Below, one piece after another: positions 5,838 to 13,425 of a DNA stretch of 23,576 nucleotides (the stretch's first letter is position 1; every line of letters begins with the position of its first letter). The DNA is from JAJOKI01 sp964412405. Its GTDB lineage: Archaea; Halobacteriota; UBA148; JAJOKI01. The translations under genes were made by a program, and so were the position numbers. The notes below the pieces were generated by a model. The model did not search any database. It was not told the origin of the DNA and saw nothing but the letters and a program-made list of their open reading frames with translations. The stretch covers positions 1 to 23,576 of the forward strand of contig CAYPOB010000007.1 of assembly GCA_964412405.1 (NCBI GenBank), given 5' to 3'.

Positions 5838-7100
5838 ATGGATAAGACAATGGCGGAAAAAATACTTTCAGACAAACACAGGGCTGATGTTTCAACAGGT
5901 GACATTGTCATCGTTCCAGTTGATTTCGTATTCTCTCACGATGGCACCATGCCACTTGCGATTCAGCAAATGGAATCTGGACTATCGACGCGGAAGGTAT
6001 ACGATCCATATAAAGTGGCAGGTGTGTGCGACCATGCATCTCCCTCCCCAAGCGAAAAAGCGTCCAATGTTCACATTTTCATGCGCAAATTTGCGAAGGA
6101 GAACAAAATGCCATATTTCTTCGAGAACGGCGATGGGATCTGTCATCAGATCATCGTGGAGAAATTCGCCGCACCATGGAAGATCATCATAGGGGGAGAC
6201 AGCCATACGTGTACGCACGGCGCACTTGGTGCATTCGCCACCGGGATGGGGAGTACTGATATAGCGGCCATCATGGCATATGGTAAGACGTGGCTCAAAG
6301 TTCCTGAATCATTTAAAATCGAGGTGATAGGGACGTTACCAAAGCATGTGTGCTCTAAGGACGTGATACTGCACATAATCGGAGAGATAACCGCAGATGG
6401 TGCCACATATATGTCCATGGAATTTTTAGGGGATGCGGTGGATGCCATGAGCGTGGAATCCAGGCTGACGATGTCCAACATGGCCATCGAAGCAGGAGCT
6501 GTAACGGGATTGTGCCAGACGGATTCAAAGGTAAGGGCATTTCTTGAATCTCATAAAAGAGGGGAGGAGTACAGAACGCTCGCTCCGGACAAAAATGCGA
6601 CATATGCCGACGAAATCGTCGTCGAGGTCGAACAGATGGAACCGATGATCGCATATCCGCACCGGGTGGATAACGTTGCCCCGGTAACGCAGTTCGAGGG
6701 GCTTGATGTCGACCAAGTGTGCATAGGTTCCTGCACTAATGGGAAGATGGAGGACATGCGCATCGCAGCCCGTATATTGAAAGGTGAGAGCATAGCAAAA
6801 GATACGCGGCTGGTTGTATATCCTGCAAGCAGAGACATTCTGATTCGTGCAATGGGTGAAGGACTTATAAAGACACTGGCAGAAGCGGGCGCCGCAATCT
6901 GCCCTCCAGGATGTGGGTTTTGTATAGGGAGAACCGTTGCACTTGGGGACGGCGAGGTTGCATTATCCACCCAGAATAGAAACTTTAAGGGCAGAATGGG
7001 CAACGACAATGCAGGGGGGATATATCTGTGTAGTCCTGCTACTGCGGCAGTCAGTGCGATAACGGGCAAAATAACCGACCCAAGGGATGTGGTGATATAG
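5838..7100 (+). CDS. Aconitase/isopropylmalate isomerase family, large subunit
   Basis: Hydro-lyase subunit that binds a [4Fe-4S] cluster and isomerises a hydroxy-tricarboxylate. The 420-residue LeuC-type protein shows GDSHTCTHGALGAFATGMGS (120-139), SCTNGKMED (cluster ligand C299) and PPGCGFCIG (C359, C362), so all three iron-sulfur cysteines are present. The small subunit follows directly: the large subunit stop abuts the next ATG. Split enzymes of this type serve leucine (LeuCD), coenzyme B (AksDE) or citrate metabolism, and sequence alone does not separate them. Here an isocitrate dehydrogenase and a citrate/homocitrate-type synthase are the neighbours, so aconitase activity is my first guess. 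The start was chosen from the TATA box and ribosome-binding site. Confidence 0.85.
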   Translation: MDKTMAEKILSDKHRADVSTGDIVIVPVDFVFSHDGTMPLAIQQMESGLSTRKVYDPYKVAGVCDHASPSPSEKASNVHIFMRKFAKENKMPYFFENGDGICHQIIVEKFAAPWKIIIGGDSHTCTHGALGAFATGMGSTDIAAIMAYGKTWLKVPESFKIEVIGTLPKHVCSKDVILHIIGEITADGATYMSMEFLGDAVDAMSVESRLTMSNMAIEAGAVTGLCQTDSKVRAFLESHKRGEEYRTLAPDKNATYADEIVVEVEQMEPMIAYPHRVDNVAPVTQFEGLDVDQVCIGSCTNGKMEDMRIAARILKGESIAKDTRLVVYPASRDILIRAMGEGLIKTLAEAGAAICPPGCGFCIGRTVALGDGEVALSTQNRNFKGRMGNDNAGGIYLCSPATAAVSAITGKITDPRDVVI

Positions 7101-7613
7101 ATGAAGCATAAAGGAAGAATTCTGCGAATATTTCCAAAGGACACCAACACAGATGAAATCATCGCAGGGAGATACAAATACGATGAACTTGACCTCAAGA
7201 AGCTTGCAGTTCACACTTTTGAGTCGATCGATCCGTTATTTTATGCCGATGCCTCGAAGGCGAGGGATCCGTTGATCGTTGCAGCCACTAATTTTGGATG
7301 CGGATCGTCCAGAGAACAGGCACCGCAAGTCCTCAAGACATGCGGCATCTCGTGTGTAATCGCCGAATCTTTTGCGCGTATCTTTTACAGAAACTGTTTC
7401 AACATCGGCCTGCCAGTAATCGAGTGCAAGGACATGACAAAAAAAGTCGCGCAGGGAGATAAAATCGTGGTCGACTTTGAGCTGGGCATAATCCAGAATA
7501 TGACGAAAAAAGAGGAATACGACTTCAAGCCAATCCCGAAATTCATGCAGGAACTGCTTGAAGCAGGAGGCTTGATGCCATATCTAATGTCGCATGGAGG
7601 ATATCGTGACTAA
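7101..7613 (+). CDS. Aconitase/isopropylmalate isomerase family, small subunit
   Basis: Swivel-domain partner of the large subunit encoded just upstream; together they form the active hydro-lyase. The protein has 170 residues with the family motif ATNFGCGSSREQAP (62-75). The substrate loop that reads YLRT in Methanocaldococcus homoaconitase and YLVY in its isopropylmalate isomerase reads YKYD here (25-28), so neither known signature fits. This leaves room for citrate as substrate but does not prove it. The C-terminus overlaps the GTG start of the LeuB-family pseudogene (7606), which shows that a dehydrogenase gene once followed in the same operon. Confidence 0.85.
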   Translation: MKHKGRILRIFPKDTNTDEIIAGRYKYDELDLKKLAVHTFESIDPLFYADASKARDPLIVAATNFGCGSSREQAPQVLKTCGISCVIAESFARIFYRNCFNIGLPVIECKDMTKKVAQGDKIVVDFELGIIQNMTKKEEYDFKPIPKFMQELLEAGGLMPYLMSHGGYRD

Positions 7614-7665
7614 AAAAGTAGCAGTAATCAGAGGCGATGGAGTGGGGCCAGAACTGAACCCTTGA
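7606..7665 (+). pseudogene. LeuB/ICDH-family dehydrogenase, 5' remnant
   Basis: A GTG start overlapping the small-subunit stop opens a frame reading VTKKVAVIRGDGVGPEL, the standard N-terminus of isopropylmalate/isocitrate/homoisocitrate dehydrogenases (consensus KIAVIPGDGIGPEV). It ends after NP at a TGA (7663-7665). Homology stops around 7656-7662, exactly where the segment carrying the opposite-strand isocitrate dehydrogenase begins. The C-terminal part of the same gene lies at about 9345-9700. About 200 residues of the middle are missing. Confidence 0.85.
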
Positions 7666-7667
7666 TA

Positions 7668-9194
7668 CTACTCCCCCTGCCCGAGCGAATATGCTCGCTT
7701 GCCATTCATCAGGTAAAGATTCTCGATCTTAATCCACTCGAGGTTGTTCTGCTCAATCTTTTCCAGTAGCCACCTAAGGTCTGCATGTCGCGGGTAATCT
7801 GCCTTATCAGGCACCTGGAAACGGCAGCGCCAGTGGTCGGTGCAAAAAGTCTCTGGATAGCCACCTGGATAGACCTTCTGCCCACGATTGGATATCATAA
7901 TCAGACGGAATCTCGGTGCCGCTAACCGCTCCAGTCTCTGCCCAAGCTCATCCGGCGAGAGTTTGCCCTCTCTAATGAAGACATCAATGCCGTTAAGTTG
8001 CATCTTCGTATCACGCACATTGGTCAGTCTCGATCTCTGAACTTTGACAAGCTTCCCACCGTACTTCGCAGTTTTGAAATATTCCGGCTTTTTATCGAGA
8101 CGCGCAACTACAGCTTCAGCAAATTTCCATGTCCCGACCTCGGTCCAGCCCATATCGCTACCGCTACCGTCATCGCCAGTGCCAGCCGTTGCCTTTGCGC
8201 TGCGAACCAGATCATAAGTCCAGATACGATCTTCGATGGTCTTAAGCCATGCATTATGAATCCGCTCTGCGGTATCTGATTGCCCGATATAGTTCAACAT
8301 CATCACTCCTGCAAGAAGCAGACCGGATGGATTTGCTATACCTTTCCCGGCGTGACGCGGTGCAGAACCGTGAATTGCCTCAAACATCGCGAAATCATCG
8401 CCCATGTTCGCACCCGGAGCGAGTCCGACGGAGCCAGAAATCTGCCCTAACATGTCAGAAGCGATATCTCCGTAAAGATTTGGCATAACTACTACATCGA
8501 AGCTGGAAGGTGTGTCTGCCAGCTTTGCCATTCCTATATCTATGATCCAGTGCTCGTTCTCGATCTCCGGATACTCGAGTGCGATTTCATCGAATACCTC
8601 GTGGAATAGCCCATCAGTCATCTTCATGATATTGTCCTTCGTCATGCAGGTAACCTTCTTACGGTTATAGACGCGGGCGTATTCAAAAGCAAAGCGAACT
8701 ATGCACTCACAACCAGGACGCGAGATCAACTTGAGACACTGAACAACCTCCGGCGTCTGCTGATGTTCTATTCCCGCGTAAAGGTCCTCCTCATTCTCAC
8801 GAATGACGACTACATCCATGTTAGAATGCTTTGCCGATACAAAAGGGTGATAGCTAACGACCGGCCGCAGATTGGCATAGAGCCCGAGCGTCTTTCGAAT
8901 CGTGACATTCAGGCTTTTGTACCCTCCCCCCTGTGGTGTCGTGATGGGCGCCTTATAAAATATTTTGTGTGCCCTGAGAATCTCCCAGGTCTCCTCCGTA
9001 ATCCCTGCAGTATGCCCTGCAAGATAAACATTCTCGCCAATCTCTACAAACTTTGGCTCAATACGTGCTCCACCCTCCCTCAAAATGTAGAGACATGCGT
9101 CCATGATCTCTGGACCTATCCCATCACCTCTGGCAACTGGGATAATGGGGGGGGTGGGAGTGGAAATCGCCCGATTACTGTGCTTCTGTATCAT
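7668..9194 (-). CDS. icd: Isocitrate dehydrogenase, bacterial/Thermus-Rickettsia type
   Basis: Oxidatively decarboxylates isocitrate to 2-oxoglutarate with NAD(P). The 508-residue protein has RGDGIGPEIMDACL (about 22-35) and the isocitrate-binding pattern S94-x-N96-x3-R100 with R110 and R132, matching Ser113/Asn115/Arg119/Arg129 spacing of E. coli ICDH. It also has the metal/cofactor region NLYGDIASDMLGQISGSVGL and IHGSAPRHAGKGIANP. The last 150 or so residues form the extra C-terminal domain seen in Thermus and Rickettsia ICDH and absent from LeuB-type enzymes. The serine at position 94 argues for isocitrate rather than isopropylmalate. The gene sits inverted inside the remains of a LeuB-family gene, a sign of horizontal acquisition. 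A TATA-like box around 9211-9226 implies a very short or absent leader. Confidence 0.92.
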   Translation of the reverse strand: MIQKHSNRAISTPTPPIIPVARGDGIGPEIMDACLYILREGGARIEPKFVEIGENVYLAGHTAGITEETWEILRAHKIFYKAPITTPQGGGYKSLNVTIRKTLGLYANLRPVVSYHPFVSAKHSNMDVVVIRENEEDLYAGIEHQQTPEVVQCLKLISRPGCECIVRFAFEYARVYNRKKVTCMTKDNIMKMTDGLFHEVFDEIALEYPEIENEHWIIDIGMAKLADTPSSFDVVVMPNLYGDIASDMLGQISGSVGLAPGANMGDDFAMFEAIHGSAPRHAGKGIANPSGLLLAGVMMLNYIGQSDTAERIHNAWLKTIEDRIWTYDLVRSAKATAGTGDDGSGSDMGWTEVGTWKFAEAVVARLDKKPEYFKTAKYGGKLVKVQRSRLTNVRDTKMQLNGIDVFIREGKLSPDELGQRLERLAAPRFRLIMISNRGQKVYPGGYPETFCTDHWRCRFQVPDKADYPRHADLRWLLEKIEQNNLEWIKIENLYLMNGKRAYSLGQGE

Positions 9195-9345
9195 ATCATC
9201 CCTTTATCTTATATGTATAATATAACAATGTTGTGCTTAATCCCTTGTCAATTCCTGGTCCAGGACATTGCGTCTAATGGCTAAAGTCTCTTTATCCCGG
9301 GCTTCAACCACTAACCCTGCAGATCGCGAACTAAGAACTGTCCAC
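9195..9345. promoter_or_regulatory. icd promoter and junction segment
   Basis: On the minus strand a TATA-like stretch (about 9211-9226) lies roughly 25 bases from the icd ATG at 9194, so the mRNA may be leaderless or have a few bases including GGGATGAT. The rest, up to about 9345, joins the imported segment to the LeuB remnant. An open minus-strand frame runs through it and into the remnant but has no ATG and matches nothing I know. Confidence 0.4.
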
Positions 9346-9700
9346 TTTTCACCAATCTGTTTATGGATATACTCAGCGAGGAGTGCTCTGCTCTTGTCGG
9401 AAGCATTTGCCTGATTTATTCAGCGAATATCGGAGAGTCCTATGCGATGTTCGAACCCGCGCACGGGTCAGCTCCAGAATACAAAGACATGAATAGGGTA
9501 AATCCAACCGCAACCATACTCGCAGGTGCATGGATGCTCGAGTATCTGGGAGAAAAAGATAAAGCCGATGCGATCTTCAAGGCGACGGAAGAGGTAATTG
9601 CCGAGGGCAAATGGTCACCTATGACCTTGGCGGAAACGCAAAACTCAGCGAGATGGCGGGCGCAATCGCCAAGCGCATGTATTCAAATCGTTTTCCTTAA
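9345..9700 (+). pseudogene. LeuB/ICDH-family dehydrogenase, 3' remnant with frameshift
   Basis: From about 9345 the plus strand reads TNLFMDILSEECSALVGSI and continues ANIGESYAMFEPAHGSAPEY, MNRVNPTATILAGAWMLEYLG, the well-known C-terminal third of LeuB/archaeal ICDH proteins. After GKW (9612-9614) one base is missing. The frame beginning at ACC 9617 restores TYDLGGNAKLSEMAGAIAKR, ending NRFP-stop at 9698-9700. The gene is therefore both truncated and frameshifted. It is the partner of the 5' remnant at 7606-7665. A glycine and an alanine usual in the family are also replaced by cysteine, in line with relaxed selection. Confidence 0.88.
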
Positions 9701-9705
9701 ACGGC

Positions 9706-10986
9706 TTACTCCATATCTTCGCCGTCTCTGCTGGCATCTTTTTTGACGATGGGCTCGAACATGAAGTACTTCTCAACGTAACTCTTCAGCTCGTCATCGG
9801 ATATACATGAGCGCCTGACTTCATCGTCATACAGTTTCTGAATATCCTGATGAATGGCCTTTATGCGCGGGTCATTTTTGTCCACTTTCGCCTTAACATG
9901 CATCAGTTCGGACAGGGTCTCTTCGACCTTCATTCGTATTACTTCGGTCCCAGAGGAATCTCCTATCAACAATTCCCGCTTTCCACCGATCAATGCTGGT
10001 GGAAATGGCTCATATGTATATGGATTCTTGATAACTCCTGCTGTGTGGATGCCGCTTTCGTGGGCAAACATGTTCCTGCCGACTACTGCCTTATTTCTGG
10101 GAACTCTGATTCCAACTTCTTTCTCCATATATCTCGCAAATTCTACAAGGCATTTGAGGTTGTATTTCTGGAACCCCTCAACACGGTATGCCAGAAACAA
10201 CAATATTTTCTCCAATTCTGCATTGCCAGCTCTTTCGCCTATGCCCAAAAATGTCAGATTTGACCAATTGGCGCCATACCAGTATCCAGCCAATGTATTG
10301 GCTATACCGAGACCGAAGTCATCGTGTATATGTGTTTCCATGTTTACAACCCCTACATCTTTAAGGCGCTTGATTATACTTGGAATTCCATAGGGCATAT
10401 CTATCTCGGGAAATGGCATTCCAAGGTTTAGCGTATCACAAATTCGAATAAGGGCATCAGGTGATCTTTCTATAATCTGCTCAACAAGTGGAACCACAAA
10501 TCCAGCCATATCTGCTCTTGTGATGTCTTCGAAATGACACCTGGCTTTTAGACCGTGACCAATCGCATAGTCCAGCGCAACTAAATATTTCTCTTCGGCC
10601 TCTTCCCTATTTTTTAAACCCATCTTGTCGAAGATGTGTACATCCGAGACGGACATCAATATCCCGATTTCTTCGATGCCATCCATATTTAGGGCTAAAT
10701 CGATATCTGCTGTAACTGCCCGCGCCCACGCCGTGACTTCTGGATGTTTATAGCCCCGATCCAGCATTTCTCTGGCTGCGACGCGATCCCGTTTGTTATA
10801 CAGGAAAGTTTCGATTTTCTCGATACCGATTTCGTGCAACCATTCATACACCTTCAGTTTATGGGATGTTTTAAACACGATGCCCGGCATTTGCGCACCA
10901 TCTCGTAGTGTGCTATCGCTTATTTTAACCTCGACATTGCCTGGTAATTTGATTTTTGGCATGTCCTCATATGTTCTGTACATCAT
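9706..10986 (-). CDS. DRE-TIM acyltransferase: Re-citrate synthase or homocitrate/isopropylmalate synthase family
   Basis: Condenses acetyl-CoA with a 2-oxoacid. The 426-residue protein has the DRE-TIM opening KISDSTLRDGAQMPG (about 21-35), the metal ligands in METHIHDDFG, and GIGERAGNAELEK. The family includes isopropylmalate, homocitrate (AksA), citramalate and Re-citrate synthases. It lacks the long LeuA regulatory domain. Its position with aconitase-family subunits and isocitrate dehydrogenase favours a Re-citrate synthase supplying 2-oxoglutarate. AksA for coenzyme B is the main alternative. The start ATG at 10986 follows GTGATGGG. The gene converges on the dehydrogenase remnant (6-base gap) and is divergent from aTrm56. 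Confidence 0.75.
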   Translation of the reverse strand: MMYRTYEDMPKIKLPGNVEVKISDSTLRDGAQMPGIVFKTSHKLKVYEWLHEIGIEKIETFLYNKRDRVAAREMLDRGYKHPEVTAWARAVTADIDLALNMDGIEEIGILMSVSDVHIFDKMGLKNREEAEEKYLVALDYAIGHGLKARCHFEDITRADMAGFVVPLVEQIIERSPDALIRICDTLNLGMPFPEIDMPYGIPSIIKRLKDVGVVNMETHIHDDFGLGIANTLAGYWYGANWSNLTFLGIGERAGNAELEKILLFLAYRVEGFQKYNLKCLVEFARYMEKEVGIRVPRNKAVVGRNMFAHESGIHTAGVIKNPYTYEPFPPALIGGKRELLIGDSSGTEVIRMKVEETLSELMHVKAKVDKNDPRIKAIHQDIQKLYDDEVRRSCISDDELKSYVEKYFMFEPIVKKDASRDGEDME

Positions 10987-11042
10987 CCCATCACAATTGC
11001 ATTAGAATGCACATAAAATTAACTAAGGTGATGTGTATAAGG

Positions 11043-11582
11043 ATGTTCATGAGGCAAATAGCGGTTCTTCGACTGGGGCACAGACTGGGACGCGACCAAC
11101 GTATGACGACACATGTCGGACTGACGGCACGGGCCTTTGGCGCAAACTGCATGCTTATCGCGGCTCAAGACATGTCGATCGAAAAAAACATGGACGATAT
11201 TACCAGACGATGGGGCGAAAAGTTTTTTGTCAGAAGCGGTATTAAGTGGAAGGACAAGATCGTAGAGTGGAGGGGACGCGGAGGAAAGGTCTGCCACCTC
11301 ACGATGTACGGCATTAATCTGCCGGATGTTATCGACGATGTCCGTGCGGCAGGAGATATCTTGGTCGTAGTTGGCGCTGAAAAAGTTCCAGCCGAAATTT
11401 ATGGTATGGCAGACTGGAACATCGCGATAGGAAATCAGCCGCATTCTGAAGTGGCGGCACTGGCAATTTTTCTGGATCGACTACACGGGGGGGAAGAGTT
11501 AAGTCGCGTTTTTAAGGGCGGAGAACTCCATGTCGTTCCAATGGAGAGAGGTAAAGAAGTGCGCAGGGTTTCTCATGAATGA
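11043..11582 (+). CDS. tRNA (cytidine(56)-2'-O)-methyltransferase aTrm56
   Basis: Archaeal SPOUT-class enzyme that methylates the ribose of C56 in the tRNA T loop, using AdoMet. The N-terminus QIAVLRLGHRLGRDQRMTTHVGLTARAFGA and the knot region DILVVVGAEKVPAEIYGMADW, IAIGNQPHSEVAALAIFLDRL are diagnostic. The frame is open further upstream, but AAGGTGAT (11025-11032) supports the ATG at 11043; the ATG at 11049 is also possible. Length is about 179 residues. The stop overlaps the start of the next gene (11575), so translation is probably coupled. In many euryarchaea this gene neighbours tfe, as here. Confidence 0.92.
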   Translation: MFMRQIAVLRLGHRLGRDQRMTTHVGLTARAFGANCMLIAAQDMSIEKNMDDITRRWGEKFFVRSGIKWKDKIVEWRGRGGKVCHLTMYGINLPDVIDDVRAAGDILVVVGAEKVPAEIYGMADWNIAIGNQPHSEVAALAIFLDRLHGGEELSRVFKGGELHVVPMERGKEVRRVSHE

Positions 11583-12837
11583 TATACGGCGGATACTCAT
11601 TATAGGAAAAAATACGCGCTATGTCGCTTGTTCGGCAAAAAGAGCAGGATACACTGTTCATGTCATCGATCGCTTTGGAGACGTGGACCTCAGGCGATGT
11701 GTCGATGGAGTGACCGTTTTAGATTCGCACCGTGATATATCGGATTCAAAGCTGAATGAGTATCTAAAGACGCTTGACGTGGATGCGGTGGTATTGGGTA
11801 CTGGTTTCGAAACAAGGAATGTGAAGCTATCTGGAAGGGCATTATTGAGCAACGACCCGGCTGTAGCAAATAGGGTATCTGATAAAGAATGGTTGGCAAA
11901 AGAGCTAAATAAATTGGGCATGCCCCATCCGCGCATTTACACCAATGGAAATATCGAGTATCCAGCCATCATAAAGCCAAAACAAGGCATTGGCGGGCGC
12001 TTGTGTCAAATTATTCATGAAGGAGACGTCCCTCCAGATTATATAGCGCAGGAATACCTGGTGGGCAATTTTGCCAGCGTTTCAGTACTGTCCACCGAGG
12101 ATGATGCCATGTCGTTGGCTGTAAACGAGCAGCTGATAGGAGTACCATGGTTGGGAGCGACGTCTCCGTTTCGCTATTGCGGCAATATCACTCCTTTCAA
12201 TAATGAACACGATGATGAAATGCGTCAAATTGCAGAGGAATTAATACTCCATCTGGGATTAATTGGCTCAAACGGGGTGGACTTTATAATGACAAGGGAT
12301 GGGCCAGTCATACTCGAGGTGAATCCGAGATTTCAGGGCAGCTTGGATGCGGTCGAACTTGCTACTGGCGTCAATCTGTTCGATGCCCATGTGCAGGCGA
12401 TATCAGGTGTGTTGAAGTTCCGTAGGAATTACAACTGTTTCATTTCTGGAGGAAATGGAACTCTGCCAGATTTCCAATCTGGCACATGTCGGAATCTCAA
12501 AGAGATTACGACTCCACCAGATGTCCCATCTGGTGCATCTCACAGATGTCCCATCTGGTGCATGTTAGAGCGGAATGTAAAAACACGATGCTTTGCCGCT
12601 AAGATGGTGGTCTTTGCCACAGAGGATATGATGATCAGGACGAGCTTGGACATCGACGGGATAGTGGACGTTCCACATATCGGAAGTAAAATATGTACTG
12701 GATACCCCATCGCAACTGCTCTTGGAGCGGGTATCGACAGAAAGAGCGCACTTCATGCTGCGATGAAAAAGGCGCAAATGATAAAGGCGCAAATTCCAGA
12801 TATCCCTCGGGACATGAACAAGTTTAATGCCATTTAA
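11575..12837 (+). CDS. ATP-grasp protein with in-frame repeat insertion
   Basis: Member of the ATP-grasp superfamily of carboxylate-amine ligases; the substrate is unknown. After an N-terminal Rossmann-like region (RRILIIGKNTRYVACSAKRAG), the ATP-grasp core shows YPAIIKPKQGIGG and the metal-binding SNGVDFI...GPVILEVNPRFQGSLD. MfnD, the tyramine-glutamate ligase of methanofuran synthesis, is one ATP-grasp relative in methanogens, but I cannot claim orthology. Between SGVL and KTRCFAAKMVVFATED, about 50 residues (279-330) are encoded by repeat array D and include LKEITTPPDVPSGASHR. The insertion lies after the catalytic residues, at a surface-loop-like site, and the frame continues normally behind it. 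The start ATG at 11575 overlaps the aTrm56 stop. Confidence 0.82.
   Translation: MNDIRRILIIGKNTRYVACSAKRAGYTVHVIDRFGDVDLRRCVDGVTVLDSHRDISDSKLNEYLKTLDVDAVVLGTGFETRNVKLSGRALLSNDPAVANRVSDKEWLAKELNKLGMPHPRIYTNGNIEYPAIIKPKQGIGGRLCQIIHEGDVPPDYIAQEYLVGNFASVSVLSTEDDAMSLAVNEQLIGVPWLGATSPFRYCGNITPFNNEHDDEMRQIAEELILHLGLIGSNGVDFIMTRDGPVILEVNPRFQGSLDAVELATGVNLFDAHVQAISGVLKFRRNYNCFISGGNGTLPDFQSGTCRNLKEITTPPDVPSGASHRCPIWCMLERNVKTRCFAAKMVVFATEDMMIRTSLDIDGIVDVPHIGSKICTGYPIATALGAGIDRKSALHAAMKKAQMIKAQIPDIPRDMNKFNAI
12411..12560 (+). repeat. Composite palindromic repeat array D (inside ATP-grasp gene)
   Basis: Modules: type I GTTG-a-AGTTCC-GTA-GGAATT-a-CAAC (12411-12435); a degenerate hairpin (about 12438-12459); type II TGCCAGATT-TCC-AATCTGGCA (12464-12484); type I GTCG-g-AATCTC-AAA-GAGATT-a-CGAC (12488-12512); type II CACCAGATG-TCC-CATCTGGTG (12515-12535); and a partial type II (12541-12560). 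The array is inverted relative to array A and read in the same direction relative to its host gene as array C. It contains no stop in the host frame. Confidence 0.92.
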
Positions 12838-12873
12838 GTACATAGTAATAAAGAGTAATAGGTGGTTGAGTTA

Positions 12874-13425
12874 ATGTCGTTGGATTCACAAAGAAAAGGT
12901 AACTCTCACAGATCTTCGATCTATGATATATTGAAGAATGCAGTAACTCGCGCATATCTCATAAAACTGATTGGAGAGGTGGGCATCCCGGTGGTCGAAA
13001 AGATGCCAGAGGGTGAAGTTACCGATGAGGAAATATCAAAAACAACAGGTGTGGCCTTAAATATAGTTAGACGAACCCTATTTATCCTGTATGAGAATCG
13101 ATTGGCAGAATATCGACGGGAGCGGGATAAGGACAGTGGATGGCTTACATATCTATGGCATGTCGACTTACATAATATCGAACAGGTTATGAACTTGGAA
13201 ATGAAAAAATTGTTAAATAACCTTCAGAAGAGATTGGAATCAGAAAAAGAAAACATGTTCTACTTATGTACTAAAGGTTGTGGACGATTTTTATTCGATC
13301 TGGCGGCAAAGACAAACTTTGCATGCCAATTTTGTGGTGCGCATCTCGAGTTTGAAGATAATGCGAATGTCATAACTGCGCTCGAAAAACGTATCGCTGA
13401 AATACGGGCGGCGAATGTGTGTTGA
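12874..13425 (+). CDS. tfe: Transcription initiation factor TFE
   Basis: Archaeal homologue of TFIIE-alpha, which stabilises the open promoter complex with RNA polymerase, TBP and TFB. The 183-residue protein has an N-terminal winged-helix region (YDILKNAVTRAYLIKLIGE ... EEISKTTGVALNIVRRTLFILYENRLAEY) and a C-terminal zinc ribbon, LCTKGCGRFLF ... CQFCGAHLEF. A GTG at 12862 is in frame, but GGTGG (12861-12865) is correctly spaced for the ATG at 12874. Codons near residues 11-18 (12906-12926) form TCACAGATC-TTC-GATCTATGA, a near-perfect type II repeat module, so the N-terminus may also carry repeat-derived sequence. The stop overlaps the next gene. Confidence 0.9.
   Translation: MSLDSQRKGNSHRSSIYDILKNAVTRAYLIKLIGEVGIPVVEKMPEGEVTDEEISKTTGVALNIVRRTLFILYENRLAEYRRERDKDSGWLTYLWHVDLHNIEQVMNLEMKKLLNNLQKRLESEKENMFYLCTKGCGRFLFDLAAKTNFACQFCGAHLEFEDNANVITALEKRIAEIRAANVC
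12906..12926 (+). repeat. Possible single type II hairpin module in tfe
   Basis: TCACAGATC and GATCTATGA flank a TTC loop, with 8 of 9 pairs, the same 21-nt format and core (ACAGATC) as type II modules in the arrays. A single module could be a remnant or chance. Confidence 0.4.

Noticed and set aside
9241..9410. Minus-strand open frame upstream of icd, reading ...EARDKETLAIRRNVLDQELTRD
   Set aside because: It has no ATG start, half of it is antisense to the LeuB remnant, and no family is recognised. It may be a fragment of imported DNA, but this cannot be supported.
9363..9746. Intact 127-residue protein gene
   Set aside because: Its first part is the C-terminal third of a LeuB-type dehydrogenase, and its end is out of frame after a one-base loss, so it is a remnant.
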